Assembly (NCBI RefSeq): GCF_004766055.1
Contig: NZ_SPQR01000022.1
Span: 1 to 32,160, forward strand
DNA length: 32,160 nt
From: Desulfosporosinus sp. Sb-LF
Lineage (GTDB): Bacteria; Bacillota; Desulfitobacteriia; Desulfitobacteriales; Desulfitobacteriaceae
Direction of reading: 5' to 3'
Positions within the stretch are counted from its first letter, which is position 1. Each line of letters begins with the position of its first letter. This document shows, piece by piece, positions 22,149 to 32,001 of this stretch. Below the pieces are notes generated by a model, which saw nothing but the letters and a program-made list of their open reading frames with translations, was not told where the DNA came from and did no database searches. The position numbers and the translations under genes were made by a program.

Positions 22149-24698
22149 ATGAATGAACTTATTACCAAGCAATCCCAACCGCTCGAACTCTTGGCTCCAG
22201 CCGGAAGTTTTGAGGCTTTTAAAGCTGCGGTGGAGAACGGAGCCGATGCGGTCTACCTTGGAGGGAGAAGCTTTAATGCTAGGGCAAGCGCTGCAAATTT
22301 CGATTTGGAAGAGCTGTCCAAGGCTATTCGTTATGCCCATGAACGCAATGTTAGAGTGTATGTGACGGTCAATATTCTTATTGCTGACCAAGAATTCCAG
22401 GAACTATTGGATTATCTCTATACCTTACATGAAATCGGCGTCGATGCCGTGATCGTGCAAGATGTGGGGGTCGCGGAGTTAATTCATTCAATTCTTCCGG
22501 AATTGGAAACCCATGCGAGCACACAAATGACAGTTAACACAAGTTGGGGAGTTCAACATTTGGAAACGCTGGGCTTTTGTAGAGTTGTGTTAGCCAGGGA
22601 GACCTCCGCGAATGAAATGAAAGTGATTGCGGAAAAGACACCGCTCGATATAGAGGTGTTTGTACACGGAGCACTTTGTGTGGGCTATTCCGGGCAATGC
22701 CTAATGTCAAGCTTTATAGGAGGGCGGAGCGGAAACCGCGGCACATGTGCTCAGCCTTGCCGAATGACATATCAGCTCGTGAATGAAGAAAAAGAGAATC
22801 TTCTAGTGCAGAAAAACTCCGGTGAACACTTGTTAAGTCCCCGAGATTTAAATTTAGCAGAAGAACTGGCTGAGTTAAAACGAATCGGCATTCATTCCCT
22901 TAAAGTCGAGGGAAGAATGAAGCGGCCAGAGTACGTAGCAACCGTAATTCGTCTTTACAGGCAAGCAATAAACCGGATTGAAGATCAGGCGGAAGAGGGC
23001 CCTTTGCTTACTCCGGAAGAACATCAGGAATTATTGCAGGTGTTTAATCGAGATTTTACAAGCGGGTATTTACGAGAAAATCTCGGGGCAGAGCTAATGA
23101 GCTATAGCCGTCCGAACAATCGAGGGACACGTCTCGGTCGAGTGGCTCGTTTAGAATCAGGACGATTATTCATCAAGCTTGAGGCTACTTTGCATCCGGG
23201 CGATGGGATCGAACTTTGGACAGGACGTGGTCGAGAAGGGGTCACGGTTGGATCAATTTGGAGAGATAAGGCAGAGGTTGAAGAAGGACTTCACGGGGAA
23301 ACCGTCCAGATTGAGTTTTCGGGCATAGCACAGCCTGGGGATCGAGTCTTTAAGACCAATGATGCAGTGTTGATGGAAAAGGCTCGAGAAAGTTTCCAAG
23401 AGGGACGTGAGCAACGCAAAGGTCCACTGATCATGCGCCTTTCAGGGCATGTGGGAGATAAATTGTGTTTAGAGGTTATGGAAAGCGAGCGTAGGGTCAC
23501 CGTTTATTCGGCGAACGAAGCTCAAAAGGCTTTAAAAAGGCCGTTGACCCGAGAGTATGCCTTCCAACAATTAAGTAGATTGGGTACAACGCCTTTTTGG
23601 CTCGACAAGTTGGAATTAGAGATTGACGAGGGTATCATGTTGCCGGTGAGTGACATTAATGAAATGCGGCGTTTAGCAGTGGAAGAATTGCTGCGAGAAA
23701 AACCTCGGCAAAGGGTGGAGCGGCAAACCTACAGACAGAGAGTCGCACATTGGAAGAACCGTCAGACGGAGGGGCGAGCAAGCGTACGTAAGAGCGACGT
23801 TCCCCGGATTTCTGTGGCTGTGAGTGATGCGGAAGCGCTTCAAGCTGCCCTTAAGGCGGGAGCTAAGCGGGTGCTCATTGGCGGGGAACATTGGCGTTCT
23901 CGACGTAGTTTTTCGTTGGAAGAGATTCGAACTAGTTTTGGAAGTTGCAAGAAGCAGGGAATCGATTGTGTTTGGCGGTTACCTCGGGTCTTGAATCAGG
24001 CTCAAAGCGTAAGTCTTCTAGGGGATTTAAAAAAGGCTGCTGAGTGGTCTGAAAAACCCAAGCTGATGATTTCAAACCTTGGCGAGTTAGAGTTAATGCG
24101 AGCTGTTGATGTGGACTGGCCGTTTGAAGTGGATTATTCTTTGAATGTTTTTAATGAAGCTAGCCTCGCTTATTTTTTGCGTCTTGGGGCTAACAGGGTG
24201 ACCCTTTCTCCAGAACTGCACCACGAACAACTCAACCACTTAGCGAAATGGCCAGGAGTGGAGCTTCTGGCGTTTGGGGATCTTGAGATGATGGTGAGTG
24301 AATACTGTCCAGTTGGGGCAACGTTGGGTGGGAAAAAAGGGGAACATTGTGCCAAAACGTGTTTGAAAGAACCCCATTATCTGCGAGACCGTATGCGCTA
24401 TGATTTTCCAGTGGAAACAGACCAGGAATGCAGGATGCATCTTTTTAATGTTAAGATCCTTAACCTTTACGAAGAACTTGCACAAATTCGGCGCATGGGA
24501 ATTTCGACGGTTCGCTTGCAATTGACTCGGCAAACCCCGGGACAAGTTCGGCAGATTGTTCGTTTGTTTTCTGAGGCTTGGGAAACAATAAATTTAGGCA
24601 AGAAAACCTCATGGATGTCGGATGAGGGGATGACAGAGTTAGCAACTCTTTTCCCAGAGGGATTTACCAAAGGGCATTTCTTCCGTGGCGTTCTATAG
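22149..24698 (+). CDS. U32-family protein, RlhA/TrhP-related, with extended C-terminus
   Basis: An 849-residue protein. Residues ~10-290 form the U32 TIM-barrel-like domain (LELLAPAGSFEAFKAAVENGADAVYLGG; KVEGRMKRPEYV) with four cysteines C177, C184, C200 and C204 that in RlhA/TrhP relatives hold an iron-sulfur cluster. A middle domain of the DUF3656 type (~380-550) follows, and the C-terminal ~250 residues look like a second, diverged U32 half with cysteines C720, C734, C738 and C761. Known E. coli relatives hydroxylate 23S rRNA C2501 (RlhA) or tRNA U34 (TrhP) rather than cut protein, so the old peptidase label is doubtful. mutS2 follows 35 bases after the stop. Confidence 0.88.
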   Translation: MNELITKQSQPLELLAPAGSFEAFKAAVENGADAVYLGGRSFNARASAANFDLEELSKAIRYAHERNVRVYVTVNILIADQEFQELLDYLYTLHEIGVDAVIVQDVGVAELIHSILPELETHASTQMTVNTSWGVQHLETLGFCRVVLARETSANEMKVIAEKTPLDIEVFVHGALCVGYSGQCLMSSFIGGRSGNRGTCAQPCRMTYQLVNEEKENLLVQKNSGEHLLSPRDLNLAEELAELKRIGIHSLKVEGRMKRPEYVATVIRLYRQAINRIEDQAEEGPLLTPEEHQELLQVFNRDFTSGYLRENLGAELMSYSRPNNRGTRLGRVARLESGRLFIKLEATLHPGDGIELWTGRGREGVTVGSIWRDKAEVEEGLHGETVQIEFSGIAQPGDRVFKTNDAVLMEKARESFQEGREQRKGPLIMRLSGHVGDKLCLEVMESERRVTVYSANEAQKALKRPLTREYAFQQLSRLGTTPFWLDKLELEIDEGIMLPVSDINEMRRLAVEELLREKPRQRVERQTYRQRVAHWKNRQTEGRASVRKSDVPRISVAVSDAEALQAALKAGAKRVLIGGEHWRSRRSFSLEEIRTSFGSCKKQGIDCVWRLPRVLNQAQSVSLLGDLKKAAEWSEKPKLMISNLGELELMRAVDVDWPFEVDYSLNVFNEASLAYFLRLGANRVTLSPELHHEQLNHLAKWPGVELLAFGDLEMMVSEYCPVGATLGGKKGEHCAKTCLKEPHYLRDRMRYDFPVETDQECRMHLFNVKILNLYEELAQIRRMGISTVRLQLTRQTPGQVRQIVRLFSEAWETINLGKKTSWMSDEGMTELATLFPEGFTKGHFFRGVL

Positions 24699-24733
24699 GT
24701 TCGACTTGCGTTTGAATGGACAGAGGAGGACGT

Positions 24734-27097
24734 ATGGGAATTGAAGATAAAGTCCTAAATAAACTAGATTTTCCAAAGGTGTTATTACGTTTAGGAGAGT
24801 ATTGTATCCTTCCGCGCGCAAAAGAATTGGCGGTGGGATTAACGCCTTATGTTGATTATGAATCAGTACGTTTGGCCTTGCAAGAAACGGAAGAGGGAAA
24901 AAATCTTCTGAGAGGAAACCCTCTCTTTTCTGTTCGTGGGGCCAAAGAAATTCGTCCTTTTATCGAGCGCTGTTTGCGCGGAGGGGTTATTCATGGAGAG
25001 GAACTACTGGAGATCCGCGATACGCTGCGAGTAGGACGAAAGATAAAACAGCTTCTGCTGGAATCCATCGATGTGTTTCCAGGGTTATGGGAGATAGTGT
25101 TACCGATCGAACCCCAGAAAGATTTAGAGGACGAAATATCTCGTTGCATCGCGGAGGATGGTAAGGTCGCAGACAATGCCTCCCCAGAACTGGCGGAATT
25201 CAGGCGCGCCATTTATCGGTTGCAGAATAGGATTCGGGAAAGTCTAGAAGGAACCCTGCGAAATTCTGCCTTTCAAAAGATGCTTCAGGACCCTATTATT
25301 ACGCAACGTTCAGATCGCTATGTGATACCGATTAAACAGGAATATCGCACGGCTTTTCCCGGCATCGTCCATGATCAATCAGCGAGTGGAGCAACTCTCT
25401 TTATTGAACCCATGCCCGTTGTCCATTTGGGTAATGAACTGCGAGAAGTGGTTTTGAAAGAACAACGTGAAGTCCAACGAATTCTCCAAATGCTTTCAGC
25501 CCAAATTGAGGGACGCGCAGATGCGGTTGCCGACCTTCATGAAGCCTTGGCCAAGTTAGATCTTGTGGTTGCCAAGGCTCATTTAAGTGTGGCAATGAAT
25601 GCAGGTGCACCGGAATTGATGTCTGGGCAGCAAATAAAGCTCGTCCAGGCTCGGCATCCGTTGATCGGTGGGACGGTTGTTCCACTTTCTTTAGAGTTAG
25701 GGATTGATTTCGATACGTTAGTGATTACCGGCCCAAATACCGGAGGAAAAACAGTGGCTCTCAAAGTGGTCGGACTAATGGCAGCTATGACTCAGTCAGG
25801 CCTGCACATTCCGGCGGAAAGCGATTCTCGTATGGGAGTATTTACCCAGATCTTTGCAGATATTGGGGATGAGCAAAGTGTTGAGCAATCCTTAAGTACC
25901 TTCTCAGGACATATGAAAAATATCGTAGAGATTATTAACCGCTCAGATGGGCGTTCATTGGTCTTGCTTGATGAAGTTGGGGCGGGGACAGACCCGACAG
26001 AAGGGGCAGCACTTGCCATGGGTATTTTGGCAGATCTCCATGAACGGGGGTGCCGTACAGTCTCGACCACTCACTATGGAGCCTTAAAGACGTTTGCTTA
26101 TGATACACCACGTGTTAAGAACGCCTCTGTGGAATTTGATACGGAGACCTTGCGCCCAACGTACCGGTTGTTAGTCGGGATTCCTGGTAAAAGTAATGCG
26201 TTTACGATCGCTGGACGGCTGGGTTTAAGCGAGCGGGTCCTTGATCGAGCTAATACCTTTGTGACGGAACGGGAAATGCAAGTGGCTGATCTCATCGAGA
26301 ACTTGGGAGAAACCCATCGGGAGATTGAATTAGAAAAGCAGAAAGCCAAAACGGGCCGACAAGCAGTGGAAAAGCAAAGTAAGGCTCTAGAAGAAAAAAC
26401 GATACGCTTAGACGAGGAATTCGAGATATTATTGGCCTTGGCCAAAGATGAAGCCAGCGAATTGATTCGAGAGGCTAAACGGGAAGCGGATGCCTTAATC
26501 GAGGAGTTAAAGGCGGCTCTTAAAAAAGAAAACAAACAACAACAAGATATTGAGAAGGCCCGCCAGGGATTTCGTCGTATTTCAGCGAAGCTGGATCATG
26601 GCAGGCAAGTAAAACGTTCAGGAAGCGGATTGTCAGCAGATCAGATTATGCTAGGTCAGACGGTTTATATGACGAAACTCAGGCAGAAGGGGCAAGTGGT
26701 AAAGCTCCCAAATTCTAATGGCGAAGTCTTAGTTCAAGCGGGTATCATGAAGGTTATGGTGCCGCTGATAGAATTAAAATTGGCTCAGGAGGAGAAGAAG
26801 GTCTCGCCAAAATATTCCCGTGATATGGGTATTGGAATGCGTAAAGCGGAGGAAATCCGCAGTGAGATTGACCTGAGAGGGATGCTCGTCGAAGAGGGAA
26901 CGGAGGCTCTAGACAAATATATGGATGACGCCGTTCTTGGCGGAATTGGCTTGATCTACGTTATTCACGGCAAAGGAACAGGGGCCATGCGAGCTGGCAT
27001 ACAGGATTTTCTGAAGGGGCACCCGCATGTTAAGAGCTTCAGGATCGGGGAATATGGCGAAGGGGACTCTGGAGTCACGGTTGTGGAGCTTAGGTGA
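24734..27097 (+). CDS. mutS2: MutS2 ATPase/endonuclease
   Basis: Full-length MutS2 (787 residues): N-terminal core and clamp (~1-290), ABC-type ATPase domain with Walker A GPNTGGKT (333-340) and Walker B LLDEVGAGTDP (D413, E414), a long charged coiled coil (~515-620), a KOW-like segment (~635-680) and a C-terminal Smr nuclease domain with DLRG (713-716) and HGKGTG (745-750). The mismatch-recognition domain of MutS is absent, as in all MutS2. Family roles: limiting recombination and, in Bacillus, rescuing collided ribosomes. I chose ATG 24734, preceded by AGAGGAGGACGT; the ATG at 24716 lies before that RBS. Confidence 0.96.
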   Translation: MGIEDKVLNKLDFPKVLLRLGEYCILPRAKELAVGLTPYVDYESVRLALQETEEGKNLLRGNPLFSVRGAKEIRPFIERCLRGGVIHGEELLEIRDTLRVGRKIKQLLLESIDVFPGLWEIVLPIEPQKDLEDEISRCIAEDGKVADNASPELAEFRRAIYRLQNRIRESLEGTLRNSAFQKMLQDPIITQRSDRYVIPIKQEYRTAFPGIVHDQSASGATLFIEPMPVVHLGNELREVVLKEQREVQRILQMLSAQIEGRADAVADLHEALAKLDLVVAKAHLSVAMNAGAPELMSGQQIKLVQARHPLIGGTVVPLSLELGIDFDTLVITGPNTGGKTVALKVVGLMAAMTQSGLHIPAESDSRMGVFTQIFADIGDEQSVEQSLSTFSGHMKNIVEIINRSDGRSLVLLDEVGAGTDPTEGAALAMGILADLHERGCRTVSTTHYGALKTFAYDTPRVKNASVEFDTETLRPTYRLLVGIPGKSNAFTIAGRLGLSERVLDRANTFVTEREMQVADLIENLGETHREIELEKQKAKTGRQAVEKQSKALEEKTIRLDEEFEILLALAKDEASELIREAKREADALIEELKAALKKENKQQQDIEKARQGFRRISAKLDHGRQVKRSGSGLSADQIMLGQTVYMTKLRQKGQVVKLPNSNGEVLVQAGIMKVMVPLIELKLAQEEKKVSPKYSRDMGIGMRKAEEIRSEIDLRGMLVEEGTEALDKYMDDAVLGGIGLIYVIHGKGTGAMRAGIQDFLKGHPHVKSFRIGEYGEGDSGVTVVELR

Positions 27098-27141
27098 GTG
27101 AGAAACCTAGTGAAACGAAGCGTGTGGACTCGAGAATAATA

Positions 27142-27190
27142 AAACAGCATTGAAACCTTTAAGGGCTTCAATGCTGTTTCTTATTTTTTA
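27142..27190 (+). terminator. Terminator after mutS2
   Basis: AAACAGCATTGAA (27142-27154) pairs with TTCAATGCTGTTT (27167-27179), followed by CTTATTTTTT. The A-rich upstream flank may let it also stop leftward transcription of the penicillin-binding protein gene. Confidence 0.85.
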
Positions 27191-27295
27191 TGGATAAATA
27201 AATAGACTGTTTGATGCAAGTCCTGAAGATTCAGGATATCTTCATTCGATGATTCTAATAAAAAGAAGTTTCTTTTGGTAAAGGACAAATTGATT

Positions 27296-29941
27296 TTAGT
27301 CGGTTATTGTTAATTTTACACTTCCAGAAGGTGGCCCGACTCCGGAACCATTTCGATTTTTAAAAGCGGCCCAGAAGAGATATTCACCTGGAATGGGAGG
27401 TTTACCATTTTCAGCGAGTGAAATGGTAATGGTAGTCGATCTCGCGTTCGAAGCATTAATAGCAAAGTTTTCTATAGCAGTCTGACCTGACCGTTGTAGG
27501 TAGAAAATAGTAGGATCTTTCTCGTTTCCTGAAGGGACAGTCATGGAGATAAGTGCCTTAAACGTTTGGGGATTATAGGTGACTTTGAGAAGTGTAGGCG
27601 AGGGCAGCGTGGGATCCCCTTGGGGAGGTTCTACCACGGGAGGCTCATTAATAGGAGTGTGAATTGTCGGATCCAAATTGGTAATAGGATCGGGGGCCGA
27701 CTCAGTAGGCGGTCTGTAAGGCGCCTCATTAGATGGCCATTGCCATGACGGATCACGACTAGGTAAATGTAAAAATGTTTTAGTTAAAGTATTTTTGGAA
27801 CCTGGAGCTGCTAAAATGTTAGGTCGGTCGGCGTCGACATCCTTTTGCATCCATACATCACTGACCCGAGTTGGAAAATCTCCTTGGGCGGCGATCTCCG
27901 TCTCGATAAATGCAGAGGGGGTTAAACTGCCTGGGAGTAACCCGGATTTCGTATCAAAGGAACCACTGATAATCCCTGAAGGCATTGTGAACTTTGATTG
28001 CACAGGGAGATCCTGAAGAGCGACTGTCATAACTTTCTTCCATATTTGAGCGGGATAACTTCCCCCATAAACATTTCGTAAGTAATGTTGTCCGTCAGGG
28101 TCAGAATCATAGCCCATCCAGACAATCCCTGCGTAATTTGGAGTATATCCAGCAAACCAGGCGTCTGGATTGCCAGACTTATTGCCATATTTGTTGGGGT
28201 CTAATGACGTGGTACCAGTCTTTCCGGCTACGGCCCAGTTGCCAATTTGCGCGCTGACACCTGTTCCGTCGGTTACTACACTACGCAACATATCGTTGAT
28301 AATATAGGCAGTTGTTTCTTTCATGACACGGTTTTTGGTAATCTTCGGGGTGATCAGGGTATTTCCCTTGGCATCTAAGACTTTAACGATGGTATGATCG
28401 GTAACGCTAACACCATTGTTGGCATAAACTCCGTAAGCAGAAGCCATGTCTAGTGTGGATACAAGCGGTGTACCTAGGGCCAATGTTAAATTACGATCGC
28501 CCTGTTCTAAAGGGAGACCGAGATTATCCTTACCAAACTTCCAACCGTAATCTACACCAATAAGGTTCAGTAGTTTGACGGCATAGACATTGACAGAGTC
28601 TTCAAGAGCATAGCGCATGGTAATAAGACCCTTCCAGCCCTTGTCTATGGTATCAAAGTCCGTAGGGGTGTAGGTTCCGTAACGAACTGGCATATCGTCA
28701 AGTACCGTACCCGGGAAATAGCCGCCCTTCTCAATGGCTGGCCCGTAGACGACCAATGGCTTAATCGTTGACCCAGGTTGCCGTTTGGATTGCCAAGCCC
28801 GGTTCCATCCACCAGCTGTATACTCCCGACCGCCGACCATAGCCTGAACTGCTCCAGTCGAAGGTTCAATGATCGTCATTGCGCCTTCGACTTTTGTGTT
28901 ATTGATTCCTTTAGGGAAATTGGCAGGGTCAGCAAATGCGGCTTCCGCAGCACTTTGGATCTTTGAATCAACGGTCGTATAAATTCGCAAACCACCGCTG
29001 TAGATTTGCTGATCCGTTAAGTTATAGGTAGTTTCGAGTTCATCAACAACCTTATTAACAAAATAGGGAAATTTGTTATTGGTTTCTGTAATGGTTATTT
29101 TTTGAGCACCACTGCGATTTTTTTTCATGGTTTCAACATAGCTGAAAGGGGTATCTTTTTTCTGAGTATACTCATTTGCCGAGATAATCCCAGCATCTCG
29201 CATAACACCGAGAACAATGTTACGTCTGTTGTTGGCGGCCTCGGGATGGACATAAGGATTATATTGACTCGGGGCCTGCGGTAAACCTGCTAACAAAGCA
29301 ACCTCTTCAGGTTTTAAATCCCCCAGATCTTTGCCAAAGTAAGTTTGGGCTGCCGCTTGGATTCCAAAGGATGACTCACCAAGGAAAATTTTATTGAGAT
29401 AAAACGTTAGAATTTCATCTTTTGTGTACTCGTGTTCAAGTTGAATGGCAAGAATTGCTTCTTGAATCTTACGAGTCAGTGTTTTGGCAGTGGGATCTTC
29501 GATAAAAGCATTCCTGGCAAGTTGAATGGTAATGGTACTTGCCCCTTCTTTAGCACTTCCCGAGCGAATGTCGTTCAGCGCAGAGCCAACAATACGAATG
29601 GGATCAACCCCAAAATGTTGATAAAAGCGTTTGTCCTCCACCGCTACAAACGTTTTCTTAATAAGGTCTGGGATTTTGGAGGCCTGGACAACCTGACGGT
29701 TTACGAGTCCATGTAATTGAGTAATTTGGATGTTGTCTTTGTCGTATACATAGGATGTCTGTTTTTGGTCATCAAGTGCAGCAGGGTCCCATTTAGGAGT
29801 CGTGGCTGCAGCAATTCCAACAAAAATTGCTACGCTAATCAGCACAAGTGTCATCGCGCTGACCATGGATAAGAGAACGATCCGACGTTTAGATGAGCGT
29901 TTTTGGCGCTGAGGACCCGATGGCTTCCGGGATGTCGGCAT
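27296..29941 (-). CDS. mrcA: Class A penicillin-binding protein (PBP1A type)
   Basis: A bifunctional peptidoglycan synthase of 881 residues. Basic cytoplasmic tail (1-20), one membrane anchor (~21-47), GT51 glycosyltransferase (~75-250) with catalytic E102 in EDKRFYQHFG and GASTITIQLARN, then the transpeptidase with active serine S391 in PGSTIKP, SVN near 450 and KTGT at 574-577. Beyond ~700 is a proline-rich linker (PPVVEPPQGDP) and an ~100-residue C-terminal beta domain that looks like fibronectin type III. The linker and domain suggest reach through, or binding to, the cell wall. RBS TAGGAGGTAAC precedes the ATG. Divergent from tyrS; it is a single-gene unit. Confidence 0.96.
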   Translation of the reverse strand: MPTSRKPSGPQRQKRSSKRRIVLLSMVSAMTLVLISVAIFVGIAAATTPKWDPAALDDQKQTSYVYDKDNIQITQLHGLVNRQVVQASKIPDLIKKTFVAVEDKRFYQHFGVDPIRIVGSALNDIRSGSAKEGASTITIQLARNAFIEDPTAKTLTRKIQEAILAIQLEHEYTKDEILTFYLNKIFLGESSFGIQAAAQTYFGKDLGDLKPEEVALLAGLPQAPSQYNPYVHPEAANNRRNIVLGVMRDAGIISANEYTQKKDTPFSYVETMKKNRSGAQKITITETNNKFPYFVNKVVDELETTYNLTDQQIYSGGLRIYTTVDSKIQSAAEAAFADPANFPKGINNTKVEGAMTIIEPSTGAVQAMVGGREYTAGGWNRAWQSKRQPGSTIKPLVVYGPAIEKGGYFPGTVLDDMPVRYGTYTPTDFDTIDKGWKGLITMRYALEDSVNVYAVKLLNLIGVDYGWKFGKDNLGLPLEQGDRNLTLALGTPLVSTLDMASAYGVYANNGVSVTDHTIVKVLDAKGNTLITPKITKNRVMKETTAYIINDMLRSVVTDGTGVSAQIGNWAVAGKTGTTSLDPNKYGNKSGNPDAWFAGYTPNYAGIVWMGYDSDPDGQHYLRNVYGGSYPAQIWKKVMTVALQDLPVQSKFTMPSGIISGSFDTKSGLLPGSLTPSAFIETEIAAQGDFPTRVSDVWMQKDVDADRPNILAAPGSKNTLTKTFLHLPSRDPSWQWPSNEAPYRPPTESAPDPITNLDPTIHTPINEPPVVEPPQGDPTLPSPTLLKVTYNPQTFKALISMTVPSGNEKDPTIFYLQRSGQTAIENFAINASNARSTTITISLAENGKPPIPGEYLFWAAFKNRNGSGVGPPSGSVKLTITD

Positions 29942-29999
29942 AATTGTTACCTCCTATAAAGTAAAAAAAATGAGGCAAACGCTGATTTTAATATCCTGA

Positions 30000-30030
30000 A
30001 TTATATCATACTTCTACAAGAGGAGGTAAA
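30000..30030 (-). promoter_or_regulatory. Possible promoter of the PBP gene
   Basis: Minus strand -10 TATAAT (30005-30000) with a weak -35 TTTACC (30030-30025) at a long 19-base spacing. The -10 is convincing; the -35 is not. Confidence 0.4.
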
Positions 30031-30062
30031 TCATAAAAGAAGGGCAAGTAAAATTAGATTAG

Positions 30063-30091
30063 TTGCGAGTGCGAGTTAGAAAAGGTATAAT
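30063..30091 (+). promoter_or_regulatory. Promoter of the tyrS T-box transcript
   Basis: TTGCGA (30063-30068), 17-base spacer, TATAAT (30086-30091). Confidence 0.72.
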
Positions 30092-30097
30092 GCTTTA

Positions 30098-30340
30098 ATA
30101 GCTTATGTACATAAAGTCAATGGTATGATTGAGAAGAAACTTGGTGGAAGGTAGCAGAGAGTCGGTGTGAGGTGCAAACCGACCTGGAAACCAAGAGTTA
30201 CGCCTCATGACTAGAGTTTAAAACTCTCGGATCAGCTCGTTAACGCTGATGAAGCTGGATGCCTGTTTTATATCGGCATCAATGTGGGTGGTACCGCGGA
30301 ACTATTTTCGTCCCTCAACCTTGAGTTGAGGGATTTATTC
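30098..30340 (+). promoter_or_regulatory. T-box riboswitch, tyrosine-specific
   Basis: Stem I (AGCAGAGAGTCGGTGTGAGG ... ACCGACCTGG), specifier region AAGAGTTACGCC with a tyrosine codon TAC, T-box GTGGGTGGTACCGCGG (30284-30299) and a terminator TCCCTCAAC/GTTGAGGGA (30311-30333) followed by a T-rich tract. It couples tyrS transcription to uncharged tRNA-Tyr. About 95 bases without other features separate it from the tyrS start. Confidence 0.93.
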
Positions 30341-30436
30341 ATTTTGCGCTGCTTTTAGAAGTTAGCGATTTGTAATGAGCATACGAGAATAGGGGCTGCA
30401 CTGGACTGGATTTTAAATAGTAAGGGGGATCATTAA

Positions 30437-31702
30437 ATGGACATCTTTAGTGAATTGAAAGGCAGAGGACTCATTTACCAACATACGGATGAGGAGGCTT
30501 TACGCAAACGATTAGCTGCCGGTCCGATGACGCTATATTGCGGATTTGACCCGACTGCGGACAGCTTGCACATTGGGAGTTTATTGCCTATATTGGTCTT
30601 GAAGCGGTTTCAACTGGCGGGCCACATACCGATTGCCTTGGTAGGTGGAGGAACAGGGTTGATTGGTGATCCAAGCGGTAAAGCTTCGGAGCGTGTACTT
30701 AACCCCAAAGAAGTGGTGGAACAGTGGGCTGATAAGATTAAAGATCAGCTAGGACATTTCTTGGATTTTGAAACTAAAGAAAGTCCAGCAATCGTAGCAA
30801 ATAATTATGATTGGCTTGGCTCTCTGCAAGTTATTGAGTTTTTGCGGGACATCGGAAAGAACTTTCCTCTGGGAACCATGTTAGCTAAAGATTCGGTAGA
30901 AGCACGAATGAGTAAAGGAATATCATATACCGAATTTAGTTATATGATATTACAATCTTACGATTACCTGAAGCTCAATGAAGTGTACGGTTGCGAGATG
31001 CAGGTGGGTGGAAGTGATCAGTGGGGTAATATCACAGGGGGTATTGATTTAATTCGTCGGACTTCGGTCAATCAGGTGAAGGAAATACATGGGCTGACAA
31101 TGCCACTTGTCACTAAAAGTGATGGGGTCAAATTCGGGAAAACTGAAGGAGGAGCCGTTTGGTTAGATGCGAAAAAGACGTCTCCATATAAATTCTATCA
31201 ATTTTGGCTGAACACAGATGATCGAGATGTTATCAAATTTCTTAAATATTTTACATTCTTGTCTCTCAACGAGATTGAGGCTTTGACAGAGGGAGTAGAA
31301 AAGGAACCTGAAAAGAGAAGGGCGCAGCGGTCATTAGCTGATGAAGTAACAAAGTTAGTTCATGGACAGAATGCTCTTGATCGAGCAGAGAAAATATCAA
31401 AAGCACTTTTCGGGGGAGGCCTAAAGGATCTGTCTGCTGCAGAGGTTGAAGAAGGGTTCAGTGATGTGCCTTCCGCAACCATCGACAATCCTGAAATCGG
31501 GTTCGTGGATTTGTTGATTCAAGCAGGAGTCGTTTCTTCAAAGCGTCAAGCCAGGGAAGCAATTGAGAACGGTTCAATTTATATCAACGATATTCGCCAT
31601 TCAGATTTAGAAACGAACGTTTCCCAACTGGATCGGCTAGGTGGAAAGTACCTGGTTATACGTCGCGGAAAGAAAAGCTATTATCTCGTGAAGTTTAATT
31701 AG
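30437..31702 (+). CDS. tyrS: Tyrosyl-tRNA synthetase
   Basis: Class I TyrRS of 421 residues. The HIGH-type motif is HIGS at H45 (in GFDPTADSLHIGSL) and the KMSKS-type motif is KFGKT (232-236), which places it in the TyrS group with the short KFGKT version found in Bacillus TyrS. QVGGSDQWGNITGG binds tyrosine and ATP. The C-terminal ~70 residues form an S4 RNA-binding domain (VSSKRQAREAIENGSIYIND) that grips the tRNA. RBS AAGGGGGATC precedes the ATG. The gene ends ~150 bases before the rRNA promoter, with no clear intrinsic terminator seen between. Confidence 0.98.
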   Translation: MDIFSELKGRGLIYQHTDEEALRKRLAAGPMTLYCGFDPTADSLHIGSLLPILVLKRFQLAGHIPIALVGGGTGLIGDPSGKASERVLNPKEVVEQWADKIKDQLGHFLDFETKESPAIVANNYDWLGSLQVIEFLRDIGKNFPLGTMLAKDSVEARMSKGISYTEFSYMILQSYDYLKLNEVYGCEMQVGGSDQWGNITGGIDLIRRTSVNQVKEIHGLTMPLVTKSDGVKFGKTEGGAVWLDAKKTSPYKFYQFWLNTDDRDVIKFLKYFTFLSLNEIEALTEGVEKEPEKRRAQRSLADEVTKLVHGQNALDRAEKISKALFGGGLKDLSAAEVEEGFSDVPSATIDNPEIGFVDLLIQAGVVSSKRQAREAIENGSIYINDIRHSDLETNVSQLDRLGGKYLVIRRGKKSYYLVKFN

Positions 31703-31835
31703 ACCATAGGGACGCGGGTGCTGGGCTGTGTTAATTATCAAAGTTCGGCACTCTGCCCGCTGATACTACCAAGGCGTCTACTTGAATTATGTCTTGACTC
31801 ATTAACTTGTTGTATGAAAATATTGGAGGATCAAA

Positions 31836-31907
31836 ATGTCTAAAGAGAAGTTGACAGGTCGACAATCAAGTGTTATTATATCTAAGTGCCTCAAAACAAA
31901 CTACTAA
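31836..31907 (+). CDS. Possible 23-codon ORF overlapping the rRNA promoter
   Basis: ATG 31836 follows TTGGAGGATCAAA, a good RBS, and opens a 23-codon frame to TAA at 31905-31907. The product would be basic. The frame runs straight through the -35 and -10 boxes of the rRNA promoter, so it could only be read from a transcript that starts upstream, such as tyrS read-through. Chance is quite possible. Confidence 0.2.
   Translation: MSKEKLTGRQSSVIISKCLKTNY
31851..31879 (+). promoter_or_regulatory. rRNA operon promoter
   Basis: TTGACA (31851-31856), 17-base spacer, TATTAT (31874-31879), predicted start ~31886, some 225 bases before mature 16S. A second TTGACA (31951-31956) has only a poor -10 (TAAGGT at 31974), so a second promoter is uncertain. 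The stretch 31703-31835 holds no other recognisable gene. Confidence 0.75.
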
Positions 31908-32001
31908 AGTAAAAGCAGTTAGTAGTAGTAAAGGGGAAGCAAATTAGCCATTGACATCGTCAGTTGTAAATGGTAAGGTGCGAATCCAGCCAAAACGGCC
32001 A

